A DNA stretch of 64,000 nt from Rhyacichthys aspro (taxonomy: Eukaryota > Chordata > Actinopteri > Gobiiformes > Rhyacichthyidae): positions 11,449,906-11,513,905 of the forward strand of contig CM072160.1 in NCBI GenBank assembly GCA_036850595.1. Direction: 5' to 3'. Below are positions 13,492 to 27,000 of the stretch, piece by piece (the first letter of the stretch is position 1; the number at the start of each line of letters is the position of its first letter). Below the pieces are notes generated by a model. That model had not been told where the DNA came from and ran no database searches. It saw only the letters and a program-made list of their open reading frames with translations. Both the position numbers and the translations under genes were made by a program.

Positions 13492-16149
13492 GTAAATGTC
13501 ACAATCAAGAAATTTAACATAAATGCTGCACAGTGCATTATCTCAGTGACTCTCTAAATGTACATCTGGTGAATAGACAGCAGGGGGAGACTATTCCTCA
13601 CTAATATACTAAGATCAAGATAAACTGTGATCGATAAACAACTCAAAAACTGTGACATGAGGCATATTTTGTATATGGCAGTGTTTTAAACTGAAAATAG
13701 CAAGATAATTTTTAATGCATTTCGTGAAGCACTAATTAATGTAAGTTTCTTGTAACACTATCAGTTTCTATCAGTGATCTGCAGACACATCTACCAGACA
13801 AAATCATGACAAATCTCAGATGTGTTGTCTGCCTCTGCGGTCTGTGTGAGTGGTCATACCCATAGCCTATAGACCATTTAAACAACCCAGTGCAGCAGTG
13901 CCCACATCTCATCCTCATCTAGTCAACATGTCAGCTCTGGAGCCTGTGCACTAGACACTGTAACAGTACACTTTCTAGCCGTAGCAGCAGGAAACAGGCC
14001 TGTGGGCTTCACTACTACACCAAGGGGACAGAGTCGACCTGATTCAAGCGGAGAGTAAACACTGTATCATTCAGAAATATGGAGGCATATTCACATTTGA
14101 TCACTTGTCTGATTGGTCCGATTAGTTCTTATTTGTGAGACGTAAACAGAAGGTAATGTCAAGATAGCAATTGAGATTTTTGATGACATCTTCACAAGGC
14201 TTGTCTGTGAGTAATCAGCTTGTCAGTAATCATTTATAATCCTGTCCTTCCTTGTCAGCTGCACTTTCTAAAAAACAATGCCTCATTTAGCTTTTACCAT
14301 TTATTTTCTACATGACTTTGCTGCTCACTGGCTCTTTTCCTTTTCTTCTTATTTGCTTGTTTCCATTTTTTGGTAAGTGACAGAGTGGGTGATGGTTTGT
14401 GTTTGACCGTGGTACATAAATCACTGTGTGTGAGTACGTTTGGAGGAGGGGTGCCAGCTGTCTGTGATCAGGCAGGTGTGGAAGAACAGAGGTTTACACT
14501 TAAATCAAAGAGCAAACGCTTCAAAGCCACAGGGACTTGTTAATAGGTGCATATAAACACCGTCTTGAATTGCTAGTATCTTACAAGGATTTGTAATTTT
14601 GACTTTTACAAATGAATATCACTTCTGAAAAAACAGCCCACATTTTTGTAGCACTGTAAAGGTACATTGTGTAAAAAGCAATATACATTTGAACAAAATG
14701 GAGCACATGTCTCAATGGTGGAAAGAGCCATTTAGGTTTCGTTATCTTCATCAACTGGCCAGAGCAGACAAAATGAGCACTGCTGATGGAGAAGCACACT
14801 TTCTTTTTCAGTATACATGTTGCATGAAGGTTTTGTAAACTTTTATTAAATGGATTTCATTTGAAAAAGTTAGATCACCATCTAATGTATTTCCACCAGT
14901 TTTATTCATAGACAATACCACTTCCCTGCATGGTGCCATGGCTGGTCAGGTGCTCGGAAAAGGAGGAGTATGAGGTGTGGGATTGCAATTTTCACTTTTG
15001 CCACTAGATGTCACCAAAAAACGTCACAAACAACACAGCCCTCAGCCAATCACCACTGATGGAAGTGTAAAAAATACAGCCTGAAATAATAAACTAGATT
15101 TGGCTATTGTCTATGGGAAGATATTATTAGGAATTTGAAACTATAAGAGTATGTTTATTTTGGAACAAGAGTTGCTTTCAGAAGGACAAAGATTTCTGGT
15201 TTATTCCTGGTGAAGTTGAGTTCTGGCCTAGTTCCCGGTTTAGTTCTTTTTTTAAGTCCTACTTTATTATTAGTTCTGTGCTAGGTTTTGGTTTAAATTC
15301 GGTTTTGGTTCATTCCTGGTTTAGTTGTGGGTTTTCATTCAATTTATCACTAAGAGGTAGGCTACTTATAGTTTGAGTCAATACTTAAGTCCAGAATCTA
15401 GTCCTTACACTTCCAAAAAAGGGCAAAACGTCACAAAAACAAACCAAAAAAGTGCTGTATCAAATCGAAAAAAATGTTATTTTTTAGAGTACACTTCGAG
15501 GAAATGAGTAATCTTGTTATAACCCCAGGATGAAGAAGAAATCTAGATTTCCAAGTGACTTTTGTGGGAAAATACTGTCCCTGCTTTGTGCACTTCCAAA
15601 TGAGAGCTATGATTGACACAAGTGTTCAGACAAGTCTCTCTGCTCCTCCAGACAGCACTAATCGATTTGGTAACCTCTGCCTCGTGGCTCTCTGTGTTTC
15701 AACACTATTGTGTATGGTGCTTTGTCACTCTGTAATTGTCTCATGCAATTCTGAAGTAAATGGCTTTTAATGTGGACCAGTGAGCAACAATACTCTGGGA
15801 ACTCAACTTCAGCCCAAGTTTTTATTAGAGACATGACTCAACAAGGATGACACACTCAAAGGCGGACTAATAATTAAGCCGACCTATTAATTAATCAGAT
15901 GTGGTCTTTTTATATTGCACTTGGGCCCCAGTGTGTGCACTGCAGAGGACCTTTTATGTTTTGATCAAGCCTGTCTCTTGCTCCGAGGAAGTAATTGTTC
16001 AGAGAGAGGGAGAGAAGAGCGTAAAGTGGGTCATAGCGTTGGTATCTTTGCGCATTGGTTACTTTTCTCCAGAGATGAAACCCGAGGAGGGGCTGTCTGA
16101 AACATGTGAATTTTGTATTGTTTTTTTCTTTGTTTTACTTAATTTAATA
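13492..16149. other. Intronic/intergenic stretch, no gene seen
   Basis: AT-rich sequence between the two alternative plch1 first exons. Open frames here are short and unsupported. No RNA gene or mobile element was recognised. Confidence 0.45.
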
Positions 16150-16623
16150 TGAACTTGAATCAGACAGTGGGATAGAAGCGCATGCAGTGTCCAAAGGGGT
16201 AATTTGTTGTTTACACCAGGGCTTCGCTCTTCTCTCAGCTTTTCCACATCAAGCGTAAGCACTCGTCTGTCAATCCGTACAACACCGAGCGCGTAAAGAA
16301 TCGGTTTCTCTTTTACCAGCCCATGAGTCTGGCGAAGAGAGAGGCTGTGCGCGCACTGGACGCTGTGGTCGTGGGAGCACACATGGACTGTGGATTCACT
16401 GAGCACCGCGCAGGGAGACAGGAGCACACGGCTTTAAGCTCTCCTATTTTTGTTTTTGGAAATAAAAAGTGTCAACATGGCGCGCTTCACGTGAACACGG
16501 ATTGAGGGGAAAAAAATATGTAGCCTATCGTTTTTATGCAGTCAATGAAACACCACACCAAGGCAATAAAATGTTGCCTAAACGCATGGACGGATAATGT
16601 GAGACAAACAATTCCTGTAATAA
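16150..16623 (+). promoter_or_regulatory. Candidate promoter / 5' UTR for the canonical plch1 first exon
   Basis: A locally CpG-richer block (many CG steps between about 16180 and 16500, in AT-rich surroundings) ends just before the ATG at 16624. Its position directly upstream of the conserved first coding exon suggests a promoter and 5' UTR. Short open frames inside it have no similarity I know. Confidence 0.45.
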
Positions 16624-19600
16624 ATGGCCGAACTTGAAGTTTGCAGAAATCTCAGTTTGGAAAAGGGTAAGATTTCATTTTAGGATATTGTCGATTCATT
16701 TTATTTTCGTCTCATGTGGAAAGACACTTTGTTGCATGCATTCCTTCACTGTACGTATTTTAATGAGCTTTTGCCTCCTTCGTTTTGCCTGTTACGCATT
16801 GTGGAAGCTATTCGTGGGAAATAACATATGATTACAGATGTGTGAAACATTTATGATTTTATTATGTGTTGTGTGTAAATGAATGGGCTGATTGTGAGCG
16901 AGCATCACACGCGGGAAACTGTCCTTGGTGCTGAAAATACCCCTTGGAATTAGTCACTAGGGGGCAGAAAAGCCCCTTGATTTCTGAGACAATGTCAATG
17001 ACAATGTTTCTGCCCTCAGCCCATGCATTACACACCTTACTGTATGTTGTTTAATGTCTCACTGCTCATGAGATGTAAATATGTTGAGTCAGTGCAATTG
17101 CCTGCCACACTGACAGAGCACAGAGCCTCGTCACATGCCAAGGCTTAGTGCAGAGGTGTATTAGATTGTGGTTGGCATCAGCTGAAAGGAGAGCCTCCAG
17201 ATGCAGGCTTCGACGCCACACTCACAATGTGACAGAGCCTGGGTTGAGCTTTGGTGGCACAATTGAAGCCCCGGTGGTCCCAGGGCTATTAAGGCGATCT
17301 TATTGCTCTATCTCGCGTGCTGTCAAAAATCTGCTTCTTCACTGGCACTTAGAAAGCAAGGATGTGTCAAATTGTCAGTCCTCACCCCTGCAGCTCACTG
17401 GCTTTCTTTCACCAAGTTTTTGTCAGTTGTGAGTGGGCTGTCGTAGCCTTACAGTAGACAGACACATTTTTGCAACACTTGGGCTCAGAGGATGGTGTGA
17501 TGGGCTCTTGCTGAGAGACGAAAACAAGAAAATGACACAGGGAGAGGAGTTTAGGAGAAGGATGCATGGCTTCTAATCTCCTCAACATGGAGGAAATGAC
17601 TTTTCTATGTGAAATACTGGTCTTTTAATATGTCTTTCCTGTGCTGATGATGATGAATTTCTGTAGCTTTGTCGCTGCCTCTTTCTCTGTCGCTCCAGGG
17701 CAGAGGAGCTAACTCACGCCAGGGGAGGCAACACACCCTTCTCCTCCTCAAATCACCATTTCATCCTCCTCTCTTCTACTCTGTGCTCTTTACTTTATGC
17801 ATTTACCTGAAATTTCAGTATTGGCCACTGACGCAAGCGTTTGGCACTCCACCTTTATACATGTATGGAGTAAAACCACTACTTCTAAAACCTGGTTTAT
17901 CATCAAGCACCAGCCGGCCAAAGTGCGTATGGAGGACTCTGTACCTGCTTCTGTGCTTGAAAGAGAGCGTGTGAGAAATGGAAAGCAAATTACCCATAAC
18001 CATTTATGTCATTCCCTCATATCTACCTGGCAGCTTGGTCCTTTACTGATGAAGCTCCACTTTTAGGCCTCTCATGTGTGCTGGAAATAAGCAGACCAAA
18101 TAATTCAGCCTTTCTAGAACATTCACATGATGGTCGAGCTCTGCTGCAGATACTGGATCTGGTTTTACCAGCAGCCACGACTGTTATGTTAGAACTGCCT
18201 CCAACATTGAGCAGTCAAAATCATCAAATGTGCTGAGAACCCCCACGCTCTATGTTTCTCTCTCACACAGGAGCCTCCTTTGATGTGAGCATTGAACACC
18301 ACTTGGGGAGTCCCCCATAGCATCTCTGCTGCATGCATTATAATGCTGCACTTGTTATGTGTTTATTTTTATTCAGAGACAGCTCTCACCATGGGTCTTC
18401 GGAAATCTGGGAACACATTTATGCAACTGCAGGCTTGTCACTGCCACAAGTCCTCTAGCTTGGAGATTTCCAGTTGGTTTTTAAACCACCATAATCATGA
18501 AGGAAAACAAGCAAAAAGTTAATAGTCACTGTAAATTTTAGGCTGTCAGAGTTTATTCACATCTCACAAAACAAATCTGAATACATCTTTGATCATGCAC
18601 CAGGTTTATAATCTCTACCTCACTGTTCACTTTTTACAGATGTATTATGCACAGTGCTTAGAGTTTAGTCTGTGAGCCCATTTCTCCTCACAGGCCCATG
18701 AAGCTGAGAAGTGCTGAGAAGTGTGTGGCTTGTGCTTGTCTAATCCACTGCCATAGTAAAAGTCACCCTAGTTCAGCTGCTGCGCTAAACCCAAGTGGTC
18801 ATAGGCTTTTCTCTCAATGGTAGTAGGATACAACTTTCTGGCAACACTGCTCATTGTTTCTTATGGAGGCCTGTGTCATCATCCATCACATGGCTGTGTG
18901 TCTGAGTAATTTAATTGAAACTGTTTGAATGTTCTTAGAGAAACTGTGGGAAAGTGGCTGAATTCAGCAAAAGATTACAGTATATTTGGAGTAAAGGGTC
19001 TATGATTTAAACTGGACTGGTTGTAATATGCACCATCAAATTTAACAATGGTTGAGTATCTAAGAGTCATGAGCAAGTCAGTGTCTTAAAGTGTGAAGTT
19101 AGTATGGCTTTCCCTCTCCTGGCCTGAATGTAGAACTCAGAAAAAGACAATAATCTAATGCAAAGTCTGTGGGTAGCATACATACACTGATCAGCCATGA
19201 CAAGTCCATAATTACAGAAGAAAGTCCTCATCCTTTCATGTGCCTCAAAACCAAATTAATCTTCGGAGGCACTGACTCCATTAAACCTTTCAAGCTTGTA
19301 TCTGGCACTAAGAGGCAGATGTTAAATAGTTCCCCAAACATCCACTTCAAAATAAAGATAGTATTGTTCTCTGTTAGTCGCCAGCAGCCTTTTAAAACCA
19401 CTTTTCTTTTATGACATAGTGTGATGTTGCTTTTGCTGATCAGTTCAGTAATAATGAAATGTCAGTACAAATGGGGTGTGAGTGTGGGTGCGGAGGACTC
19501 CAGCCTGGGGGGTGAAACAGAAGAGTATTCAGTACAAGATGGACAGATGTGCTGCCTCTGTGTTTTTGTGTCTCTCCCTGCGGCAACACACAAACCATTA

Positions 19601-22600
19601 AATCTTACTTTTGCTCTGGTATTATCATGCCGTGTTATGTCACAGTTTTTATCCCTGTATTCCGCTACACTGACCTTAATGAACTCAGCTCATATTCAGA
19701 GATGCACATCTGTTGCTCTTCTTAATCAGTCTACAACAATACTAGGAGCTGGTAGATGCGGCATGCCAGGTCGAGGTGTAGTGCGCTGGCATCAGCACTG
19801 ACAAAACTGCACATGTGGTCAAACACATCAGAGAGAGCAAGAGGAGGGGGGCATAGACCAGGAGAGAGCCACAAATGTGTATTTAGACAGAGTCAGATTA
19901 AGCTCAGGTCAGGAGGCAGCACTGAGGAACATAAGCAGATGGATTTGGGAGATGTTTGCTGGTTGTTGGGACAGAATCAGAGGTTGACTAACAGTATAAT
20001 CTGAGCTCAGCCACAGGTGAGGCTCAGTGCGCTCCACATTGTACTCGACTTTAGGTGGAATCCTGCTTCTTAAACCAGAGTGGAGGACATCTGTACTTCA
20101 ATCCTTGGTCCAACTGCTTTGTCTGGCAGTAAAATGCGCTCTGCTTTTATTTGCAATCCAGCTGAAAAATCTGCTGTTTTAACTGTAGCAACGCTTCTGG
20201 CGAGGAACGTTTACCATATTGGTGGTACTGTGGCTGTACCACAAAAATGCAGGCTTTCACACAGTGGTAAGTTCAGTTTTGTCTTAACCCTGGAAATCGT
20301 GTGGACATTTCTTTTAGACTAGCCCAACGCTCTAATGTTGCTCTGTTTATTCCATGCTGTTTATCATTTCTTTGATTAAGCACGGACAAACAAGTTGCAT
20401 ATTGAACATATCAGTTGCAAATCCTATTTATAGCAGCAAAGGAGCTTATGTTTATGTATCAGTTTACCACTGTAATCTGACTGCACTCTTTCGGCTACTG
20501 TAACTTGTAACCTGCAGGAAAGCATGATTAAATGAGCCATTACATTAATTACATGCACAGGCAGATTTGTTTTATTAACAATCAATTGTACATGTTATGG
20601 AAATGCCTGCAAAAGGTTACTGCACATAAATGTGTTATTTGATGACCAGTCAAGGAGAACTGAATAAATGCTAAGCACACCAAAGGAACCCACTGGTGAT
20701 AAAACAGTAAGTAAATAAAACAGCACCTCCATTCAGTCCATATTATTTGCTACGGAGGTCTTGTGCTAAACTTGAACTGGATCGTCGGGGTGGGGGAGCC
20801 TTGTGTCACATGAATAGTGCATGAAGGATCAGGCAGATGCTGCTGAATATGAATGTATGTCGTTATGAATACATTATAATCCATACAGTCGTCATCCTTA
20901 ACAGAGATCTCCGAGCTGGTCAAGGATGGGGAAACTTATTATAATAGAAATGAATCTGCCATAGAGTAAATTCTCAGGTTTGGTTACAATGTAGGATGAC
21001 AGTTTCAGCTGGAGCCTAATACGACGGCAGGTGTTGTATGTTTGCCGTCATGGCCTGACCTCCATTGTACTGATCTAAGTGAAGAAAAGCTTTGTTCACT
21101 AAGCCATCAGAGCAGCTCCTCTGTCACTTCCCTTATTAAAATCTGTTTGAATTGCATGGGCCTCAGTGTCGGGACATAGCTTTGATGTGTCGTGTCCCTG
21201 CTTTGTGCCTATAAAGATGATGAGCTTATTGACACACACATACAAATAAGAATCGACAAGAAGGTTGTTCTTTAAAGACGCCAGCATCTCTCAAACACAT
21301 TACTGTCTGAGATCAATTCTAGACAATTGACAGAAAGATGCCCATTGATACTTGATGTGGTTTTTACTTGTTGTATTGTGGTGTATCATGTGTCATGTTG
21401 TTTGTATTGGCAACAATCGAAACAGACTGACCATTTAGAAATGATCGCCATCTACAACGACGCGAGTACTTCCTCAGTTCTGTACAGTACTAGTATGTGA
21501 CTTATAGAATAAGAAGTAAAAGACATCAATCGAGAGAATGTACTCTTTGAAGACTACATTTGTGTCATTCCTGGAAAGCTCCCTTACAGAAGGTTGCCTC
21601 TACAAAACACATACACACTCAAAAATTCCCTTTTTTTCTTTTGTAAAACATATATGCTCTGCCTTTGTGTCAGTGTGTATACTCCGGGGAAACTGTGGGG
21701 AATAGGCATAGAATCTCAAACTTTCTGGATTCTGGATTTGACACAAACAAGTGCTAGAGAAGTTTGTCTTTGGTTTGAGTTATGCCTGAAACAGTGCAAA
21801 AAGAAGGTGCCAGATGAACATGACTGTTCACTCGAACAGAGCAAGTGAGGTTAGATCAATACCTGAGTAAATCCACATTTGACAGTGGCCTCCACTGCAA
21901 TCCATTTATAATGAAGTGGTGGACTTCTGAACTGCCTTTGTCAGATAAATAATGCACAGCAGCCCATTTTCGTAGTTCTGATTAATTCTCTTTTTACAGT
22001 GTGCCCCGTTATTTTTCAATGAACAGTGTCCCAAACCATCTGAGCTTCTTTAAGGATGTAATGCCACAAGCGAGAGAGAAGCTGTGAAATGACAGCTTAT
22101 GGTCTGATAAAACCATGTACATTTGGAGAGTAATTCCTTTCACAGTCACCATTTTCACAATACATTCTTTGCCCAGTATACTGACTTACACAGTCTTTTA
22201 ATTCTTTTAGTTTCTGGTCTATTCTTTGAAACCTTTTGCAAAACTTGCTTGTTTAATGTCCTGTTCTTACAGATTCATGTATTCCTGTGGAACTGCGCTG
22301 TAAATACTGAGAACAAGATTTGTGTCATTGTTAAGCCTTTCCTTGGAACAAAAAGCCTTTTAAATCATGCTTAAATATCAGTTTTGATCATTTGAGAGGT
22401 TTGACTTTACTTGTCTTTGAAGATAATGACTCTGTACATTAATCTGAGTGTACGACACATGTGTGTATGATCTTACACTGTGCCATCATGTTCTCAATTC
22501 CCCCAAAGGGCTTTAGGAGAGTTGAGATTTCAGACCTCCAAGACATTCATCCTACTTTTTCAGTGTGTGTCTCTTACTGCAGTATTTTACTTTTCAATGC

Positions 22601-24004
22601 AGAACACACCGTTGTACTGTAGTATTTGTATTGATTTTAGTTGTGAGATTTTCCTTTAATTATATGTAAGTCTTCACACACAGAATTTTTGTTATTTCTG
22701 TTGCCTTAAGTGAACTCTTATGCAGCCGATGCATTGGCAGCAGACTTGAAATCTAACTTAACAGATATTATGTAAGAGTTTAGAGTTGTTTGAGACAAAA
22801 GCCTTCAAAATAAGTGTTCTAAATAACAAACCACCTTTGTGTGGAGTTTGCAGACTAAAGTGACAATTGCTTTTCAGCCAGTGATGATTGGACCAGGCAT
22901 ACTCTAAGTAACATTGCATGCACTTTAAATTAACACCTACAGTATTAACATTTAATATAATTAAAAAGTAATCTTTACCAACTGAGCGTAGATATAGTGA
23001 CAGTTGCAGCACACGTACGAACACAACACGCAATTCATTTACTTGTGTTAAAGTAAATGAATTGCCAAATAAACTGGCTTAGCTAATCTTTATTATTATA
23101 ATAATTATAATTATCTATGCCCACCCCATGTTGGTCAGTCAAGTTGTTCTTGCGTGTCATAATTGTTGTTTTAACTGCTTTTTCATGTAGGAATTTTCAC
23201 ACAGTTGTTTGTTAATGTTACTGTCAACAGAATTCACTAACTACACTTTTAACAGATGGTAGTATTTGTAAATGGACACAGAATTAATTAAATTACTTGA
23301 CAGCACAGCAGGGTTCTGAGAAAGTGCCTTTGGGCAAAACACCAACGCTTGAATATTCTCAGGATCACTTTAAGAGTAATAAGCCTTACTTCCTGACTGT
23401 CCACACGCCTTGCTCTCTTTGAAGTGATTATGTAAGCCATTTGGTATGTTCTATATTTCTCTAAAAATACACTGCACCAAACATTTAGCCTTAGTAGTAG
23501 TATTCATACACACACTGCACTAATGAGGATGAGATCCTCCTGTCTCTGTGCTCTCATCCCACTCAGTGCCACTAGCTGTTGGAATAAAGGAAAAGTTTGG
23601 TGTTTCCTCTTTTGAGCCTTTGTGGTCTTGGGCAGTGCCAAGCAGCTGTGCAATCAAACACAAAGGCACTTCCAACAATCATTCAAGGTCTGCAGTTCAA
23701 AACCACTGCCATTTTTTATTCTCTTTATTTCAAGTGTCTTGAAATGACTGAGTGGTGCAGTCAGTGGCCCCACTATGAACAACATATATATCAAACACCT
23801 CACTGTGCTTCACGTTCATGGCCGAATGTTCTGAAAATGCATCAACTCAGCAGGAGGTTTGTCAACTTGAAGGATCTAAAACAACTGACTCCTTTAATGT
23901 TTATGACAAGGTTTCAATTCTTTTACAGTTGCACGGAATATAATCATGTTGTGGGTTTAGTAATGTACATTATTTTTTTATTTTTTTTATGTTAAAAAAC
24001 ACAC

Positions 24005-24096
<92 letters not shown>

Positions 24097-27000
24097 TAAA
24101 ATTGCAATAAGACTCGGTCAAGAGTTTGCACTGAACCATAGTCTGGGCTAAGAATGTCTTTCAGTAGCAGGCCAGTAAAGAGAGCAGGCTTGTGCTTGTA
24201 CACAGTGGTTTCTCTGTGATCGTTTGGACACTGACCCAGACTCACATCAGCTGTGGCTGTTAGGCTAATTGCAGCACACTGTGACTCTTCTTACTACTTC
24301 CTGAAATGAGTCACACAGAGCAGGCACCTGTTACCTTTGTGTCTTTATATAGTGCCCTTCTGATCCCAGTGTGTGTGTGTTTTCTGCAGTGGAGCGATGC
24401 ATGAGTGTGATGCAGTCCGGGACACAGATGGTGAAGCTAAAGGCGGGATCCAAGGGGCTGGTGAGACTCTTCTACCTGGACGAGCATCGCTCATGCATCC
24501 GCTGGAAGCCCTCACGCAAGAGTGAGAAGGCCAAGAGTGAGTATAACATGCATCCATCTGCATGCACACTGCATGCCTCGGAGTATATGTAAACATTAAT
24601 TACACCCAGGAATACACTTAGATTTAACTAGTTTATAATCCTTGTTATGTACAATATACTCATACACAGCGACGGATTACTTACACTGTCTGATTGGATG
24701 ACTATCAAGATTAATCCAATTCAATTGAATCTAAGCCCTTACCCACTTTGACTTTGTTTGGCGTCGTCTCAAACTCTTACAGCTTAACTAAACTGTTTCA
24801 TGGTGTTGCACCTAATCAACAGTCTTGTTTGCAATGGTTTTACCCATTACTTTGCCCAGTACAATACCAAAAAGCATTTGTTCTGAATAATTGCTGTATT
24901 TGCCAGTCATGAACACACATTTATTGCTTTTTTACATTTTGTTGCATTTTGTTTTCTTGCAGCTGTTTAGTTTAGTGTTTGTACCATGTTTTAGTATTGA
25001 ACATAAAAAGCTCTAGACTAGAGCAATAGTATTATTAGAACATTATTATCCTTTAAGCTAATGCAGAAAAGCCTACCCATCCCTTATTATAAAGTGCTTT
25101 TTGGAAAGGCTTGAATATAACGTATTTCACAGAAAACAATGTATTCCTAAAACCAAGTCAGGCACATGTTGTGCTTGAGAGAGATTATATTTATACATCT
25201 TTGTTGACCTCCTCATTGTCATTTTTTAGTCGAGTGGTTTTATGCATCAACCCACCAGTGTCAAGTGTGAGTTTAGGACCTTTCCTTGCATGAACGTGTG
25301 TGTGGGGAGCCTGTCAGCATAAGCCTCTTTGATCCCCTCCATTGAGATGATTAAGAGAAACACACAACAGCTGCATATTTCTTGCGTTGTATGTGTGTAC
25401 TGTCTGCCATATTGTTAGTTTCAGCCAGAGCAGAATTCCTTAGATTATGTAAAGGGGCTTGGGGGAACTGTAATGGAGGAAAAACAGATCGGATTATGAC
25501 AGAAATGTACTAAGTATGCATTGAGATGATGTGGAAAGAGAAGAATATCCTGAAATTATTAACAATAGTAGAGAAAATGCAAGATACAGTAGTAAATATC
25601 TAGAAGGGAAGAGTGAGCATAGTGATAATCCTGCAGAACAGCATGTGGTATACCTGAGGCCATTTCTTACACAAACTGAGATAGCTGACATTATGCTCCA
25701 ATCCTATTAGACCATGATACAGTCAGAAGTCTGCTAAAATTGCTGTCTACGTCTATTTTTAACAAGAGACTTTATGCACCTAACTTAATTCAGCCTTTCA
25801 GTAATACTTATGTGGTTGCTAGTCTTTCCCCTTACTGTAAGTTTGTAACGTATATCTTTTGTCTTCTCTCATCCCTTGTCCCTTGCTCAGTTACCATCGA
25901 TTCGCTTTACAAAGTGACAGAAGGAGGTCAGTCAGACATCTTTCATCGTCAAGCAGAAGGCAGTTTGGACCCAGCCTGCTGCTTCACCATCTATCATGGA
26001 AACCACATGGAATCCCTGGATCTGGTCACGTCCAATTCGGAAGAGGCCAGAACCTGGATAACAGGCCTGCGCTACCTGTTGGCTGGGATCAGCGACGAGG
26101 ACTCACTGGCCAAAAGACAGCGCACACATGACCAATATCCTTGTAATAATATCATTTTAGAATCAGCCCAAAGTCTAAAATTGCCTTTGTCTCTATACGG
26201 CAGACACATAATCCTCTTGCAAAGCTACAATTCCTTAATGTTTGTTTGTGACGTGGATGAAGCAAACGTTTGAGGAGGCCGATAAAAATGGCGATGGCCT
26301 CCTGAACATTGATGAAATCTACCAACTTCTCCACAAGCTCAACGTCAATCTTCCACGTAGGAAAGTGAAGCAAATGTTCCAGGTAAACACAAAATCAGAA
26401 ACGGCTAAATCAGGACTGCATAACTCATGACCTCACCATCATTTACATGGTGAGGTGGTACCATTGTTAAGCTCCAGAGACAACAACAACAACAGTATTA
26501 TCCTTTAAGCTAATGCACATAGGTCGACCCTTCTCATATCACAAAGTGCTTTTTTTAAATACATTTCCCAGAATGCAGTATATTTCTAAAATCAAGTCAG
26601 CCACATGTTGTGCTTATGAAACTTTTTGCTATAAATATTATGCAAGCAACAGCAGGGTTAAATAGTATGTATCCTCCCACTGTGCATCCTTTTATTTGTT
26701 GGCATCAATTCTATCTCGAACATGCCTTTTTTGTCTCAGTTTAACAGTTGGGAGTCTAACTGTGGTTGGCACCAAACAGCTTGTACGGTTACTTAAAATA
26801 TCCTCAGTCAGTTTGGATGCTGCCCATGCATTGGGAATGAAGTGCATCCCAAATGCAGTGATTTATCCTGGCTCTTGTGTGCAGATTGTGTGTGTGTCTG
26901 TATTGTGGTGTTCCCAGTGCCCACAGCGAGCTTATTACTGGAGTGTGATGGAGACATTAGCCTGTATTATTGGATTTGGTGTTGATTCGAATGGGCTCCA

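Noticed and set aside
16059..16427. 122-aa minus-strand open frame near the second plch1 first exon
   Set aside because: No similarity; explained by the GC-richer promoter region having few stops.
23597..23995. 132-aa open frame in the large plch1 intron
   Set aside because: No recognisable domain, ends in an AT-rich repeat and lacks splice partners.
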